In this document: piece by piece, positions 62,558 to 64,000 of the stretch | Layout of the letters: the number at the start of each line of letters is the position of its first letter | Numbering within the stretch: position 1 is the first letter of the stretch | Source of the DNA: JBAXQQ01 sp037131695 | GTDB taxonomy: Bacteria; Armatimonadota; Hebobacteria; CAIYQO01 | NCBI GenBank assembly: GCA_964638715.1 | Contig: CAZWZF010000005.1 | Coordinates: 1 to 64,000 of the forward strand | Length of the DNA: 64,000 nucleotides | Direction of reading: 5' to 3' | Position numbers and translations under genes: made by a program | Notes under the pieces: model-generated | Told to the model about the DNA's origin: nothing | The model's database searches: none | The model's input: only the letters and a program-made list of their open reading frames with translations

Positions 62558-64000
62558 ATGAAACAGCGGAAAATCGATTCAATGATAGTTACCCGTGTGG
62601 AACAGACCGATAAATATTATGATCTGGTGGTTTGTGGTGGCGGTATAGGCGGCGTTGTGACAGCGGTTATGGCTGCCCGTAAAGGATTGTCTGTCGCATT
62701 GGTTGATAATAAGGCGGGTTTGGGCGGCAACGCGTGCGCGGAGATAGGCGTCAATATAGATGGCGCCCATTGTTTTGGTTTTTTTGTTAACAAACGTGAG
62801 GGCGGACCGGTAGAGGAATTAAAGGAAAGGCTTGCTGCCATGGATCCCTATGGCGATCAGGGGATGAACAGTACAGTTATGCTTTTCTGGTGTATGGAAT
62901 CAGGGGTGCATGTGTTCAGCGAATTGCTGATAGATGAGGTTGCCGCCGAATCAAACCGTGTGATAATGGTAGCCGGTTCACAGGGGGGCACTGAAAGACG
63001 ACTGGCATTCCATGCGGGGCAGTTTGTAGACGCCACCGGAGATGGTACTATTGCTGCTATGGCGAATGCGGAATATATGACAGGCCGTGAAAGCCGCGGA
63101 ACGTTTGATGAAATACTTGCCCCGGAAAATGCTGATACCGGCATTATGGGGGCATCGTTATTGTACCGTGCCAGTGAAAAAAAGGAAGCCATTCCATTTG
63201 TCCGTCCGGAATGGGCATATGAATATCGTACAGAAGATGATTTACCTTATCGTTTATCCATGCAGAAAGGTCCTGCTATATGTGGTTTCTGGTGGATAGA
63301 ATACGCCGGCGACCATGATGACCCTATCGGTGAATATGAGCAGGTGCGGGTAGAATTATCGAAATGTTTATATGGTGCCTGGGCTTTTTTGAAAAATGAC
63401 CCTTCAAGAGGAATGGAAAATTGGTCTCTTGACCGTGTTTCAATATCGCCTGCTAAAAGAGAAAGCCGTCGTGTTATTGGCGATATAGTGGTAAACGAGA
63501 AAGATATTGTGGGACGAACTGAGTTTAATGATGCTGTCGCTTATGTCGGATGGAATATTGATATTCATGTCCCCGGCGGTTTTAAATCGCGGTATAAGCC
63601 AAATATCCATGCCTTATTTCCATGGGTTTCACCGTTGCCATTACGGGCATTGTATAGCCGTGATATTGAAAACCTGTGGCTTGTCGGTCGTGATATCAGT
63701 GTGTCGCATGTCGCGTTGGGTGCCACGCGTTTGCAGGCTACCATTGGCACCATGGGCCACGCCGTTGCCTGTGCGGCGGCAATCGCCCATCGCGGCGGTT
63801 TGACAAACCGTGAAACCGCGCGGCAGCAGATAAAGGCTATTCAGCAGGATATCCTGCGTGATGGTTCGCATATACCGGGAATCAGTAACCAGGATGACCG
63901 GGATTACGCGCGTCTGGCACAGTGTGTCGCTACCAGCGACCAGCCTTTACGTGTTACCGCTGGTGATTTCTTTATTCCGGTTGGCAATGGGCGGGCAGTA
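62558..64000 (+). CDS. FAD-dependent oxidoreductase (FAD_oxidored family), 3' end outside window
   Basis: The frame is open from ATG 62558 (AAAAGGAAG 5 bp upstream) to the last base, 481 codons with no stop. The N-terminus has the dinucleotide-binding motif YYDLVVCGGGIGGVVTAVMA and VALVDNKAGLGGNACAEIG; DATGDGTIAAMANA is the second conserved FAD-contact region, and LWLVGRDISVSHVALGATRL plus QATIGTMGHAVACAAA the third. This is the PF12831-type family frequent in carbohydrate clusters of Lentisphaerota and Planctomycetota. It is AT-rich like the main block. Its N-terminus is homologous to the truncated GC-rich fragment at 61774, so the junction lies between two members of the same family. The substrate is unknown. 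Confidence 0.8.
   Translation, partial: MKQRKIDSMIVTRVEQTDKYYDLVVCGGGIGGVVTAVMAARKGLSVALVDNKAGLGGNACAEIGVNIDGAHCFGFFVNKREGGPVEELKERLAAMDPYGDQGMNSTVMLFWCMESGVHVFSELLIDEVAAESNRVIMVAGSQGGTERRLAFHAGQFVDATGDGTIAAMANAEYMTGRESRGTFDEILAPENADTGIMGASLLYRASEKKEAIPFVRPEWAYEYRTEDDLPYRLSMQKGPAICGFWWIEYAGDHDDPIGEYEQVRVELSKCLYGAWAFLKNDPSRGMENWSLDRVSISPAKRESRRVIGDIVVNEKDIVGRTEFNDAVAYVGWNIDIHVPGGFKSRYKPNIHALFPWVSPLPLRALYSRDIENLWLVGRDISVSHVALGATRLQATIGTMGHAVACAAAIAHRGGLTNRETARQQIKAIQQDILRDGSHIPGISNQDDRDYARLAQCVATSDQPLRVTAGDFFIPVGNGRAV

Overview
The window is one dense, co-directional block: every gene I can support lies on the + strand, with the exception of a decayed transposase remnant near 62.3 kb. Most of it is AT-rich DNA coding for carbohydrate-active enzymes, sugar-type oxidoreductases, LacI and AraC regulators, and five pseudopilins carrying the prepilin N-terminus FTLIELLVVIAIIAILAA plus the downstream H-x9-DG signature. 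The stretch LFPVFARAREKARQTTC after the pilin helix is the style I associate with Armatimonadota/Abditibacteriota-like bacteria. The GH71-like, GHL6-like and DUF6067-type enzymes and the UroD-like proteins are shared with Lentisphaerota and Planctomycetota. I therefore favour an uncultured Gram-negative polysaccharide degrader of the Armatimonadota/Abditibacteriota sort, but the phylum is an inference.

Layout. 0-8.8 kb: the tail of an alpha-galactosidase-like enzyme, two secreted GH71-like proteins (one fused to a CBM-like and an FGE-like domain), a cytoplasmic GH42/GHL-like enzyme, an esterase and an AraC regulator. 8.8-17.5 kb: aldo/keto reductase, UroD-like protein, second aldo/keto reductase, SGNH esterase, sialate O-acetylesterase with a novel-looking C-terminal module, and a third GH71-like protein. 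17.5-20.4 kb: a pseudopilin pair. 20.5-35.5 kb: two large DUF6259-like glycosidases alternating with two giant DUF6067-type glycosidases (CBM9-like or LamG-like front ends), plus a cytoplasmic TIM-barrel protein. 35.6-40.4 kb: LacI regulator, GH63-like glucosidase, pseudopilin. 40.5-46.6 kb: GHL6-like protein, CE7-like esterase, HEAT-repeat secreted protein, AraC regulator. 46.7-49.3 kb: second pseudopilin pair. 49.6-58.4 kb: zinc alcohol dehydrogenase, second sialate O-acetylesterase, third giant glycosidase, GH29 fucosidase, second UroD-like protein, and a broken GH9-like N-terminus. 58.66-62.1 kb: an abruptly GC-rich island (GH27, GH32, truncated FAD oxidoreductase). 62.1-64 kb: AT-rich DNA again, with a RAYT transposase remnant and a native FAD oxidoreductase running off the end.

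How it fits together. Exported enzymes with signal peptides and carbohydrate-binding modules would attack and de-acetylate complex glycans outside the cytoplasm. Enzymes without signal peptides (GHL, GH63-like, GH29, aldo/keto reductases, alcohol dehydrogenase) would finish oligosaccharides and oxidise released sugars inside. Three families of repeated promoter elements appear to wire these genes together: (i) LacI-type palindromes GTTARCGYKAAC in front of two pilin loci and two glycosidase genes; (ii) 20-bp-period direct repeats GAATAAATATCCATATTTTT in front of an aldo/keto reductase, a pilin pair and an alcohol dehydrogenase; (iii) a 41-bp element ending in a -35 box in front of a pilin and a giant glycosidase. 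The most unusual overall signal is that pseudopilins with distinct C-terminal domains sit under the same apparent sugar-responsive control as glycosidases, which suggests substrate-specific surface filaments or adhesins deployed with matching enzyme sets. This link is inferred from operators and context only.
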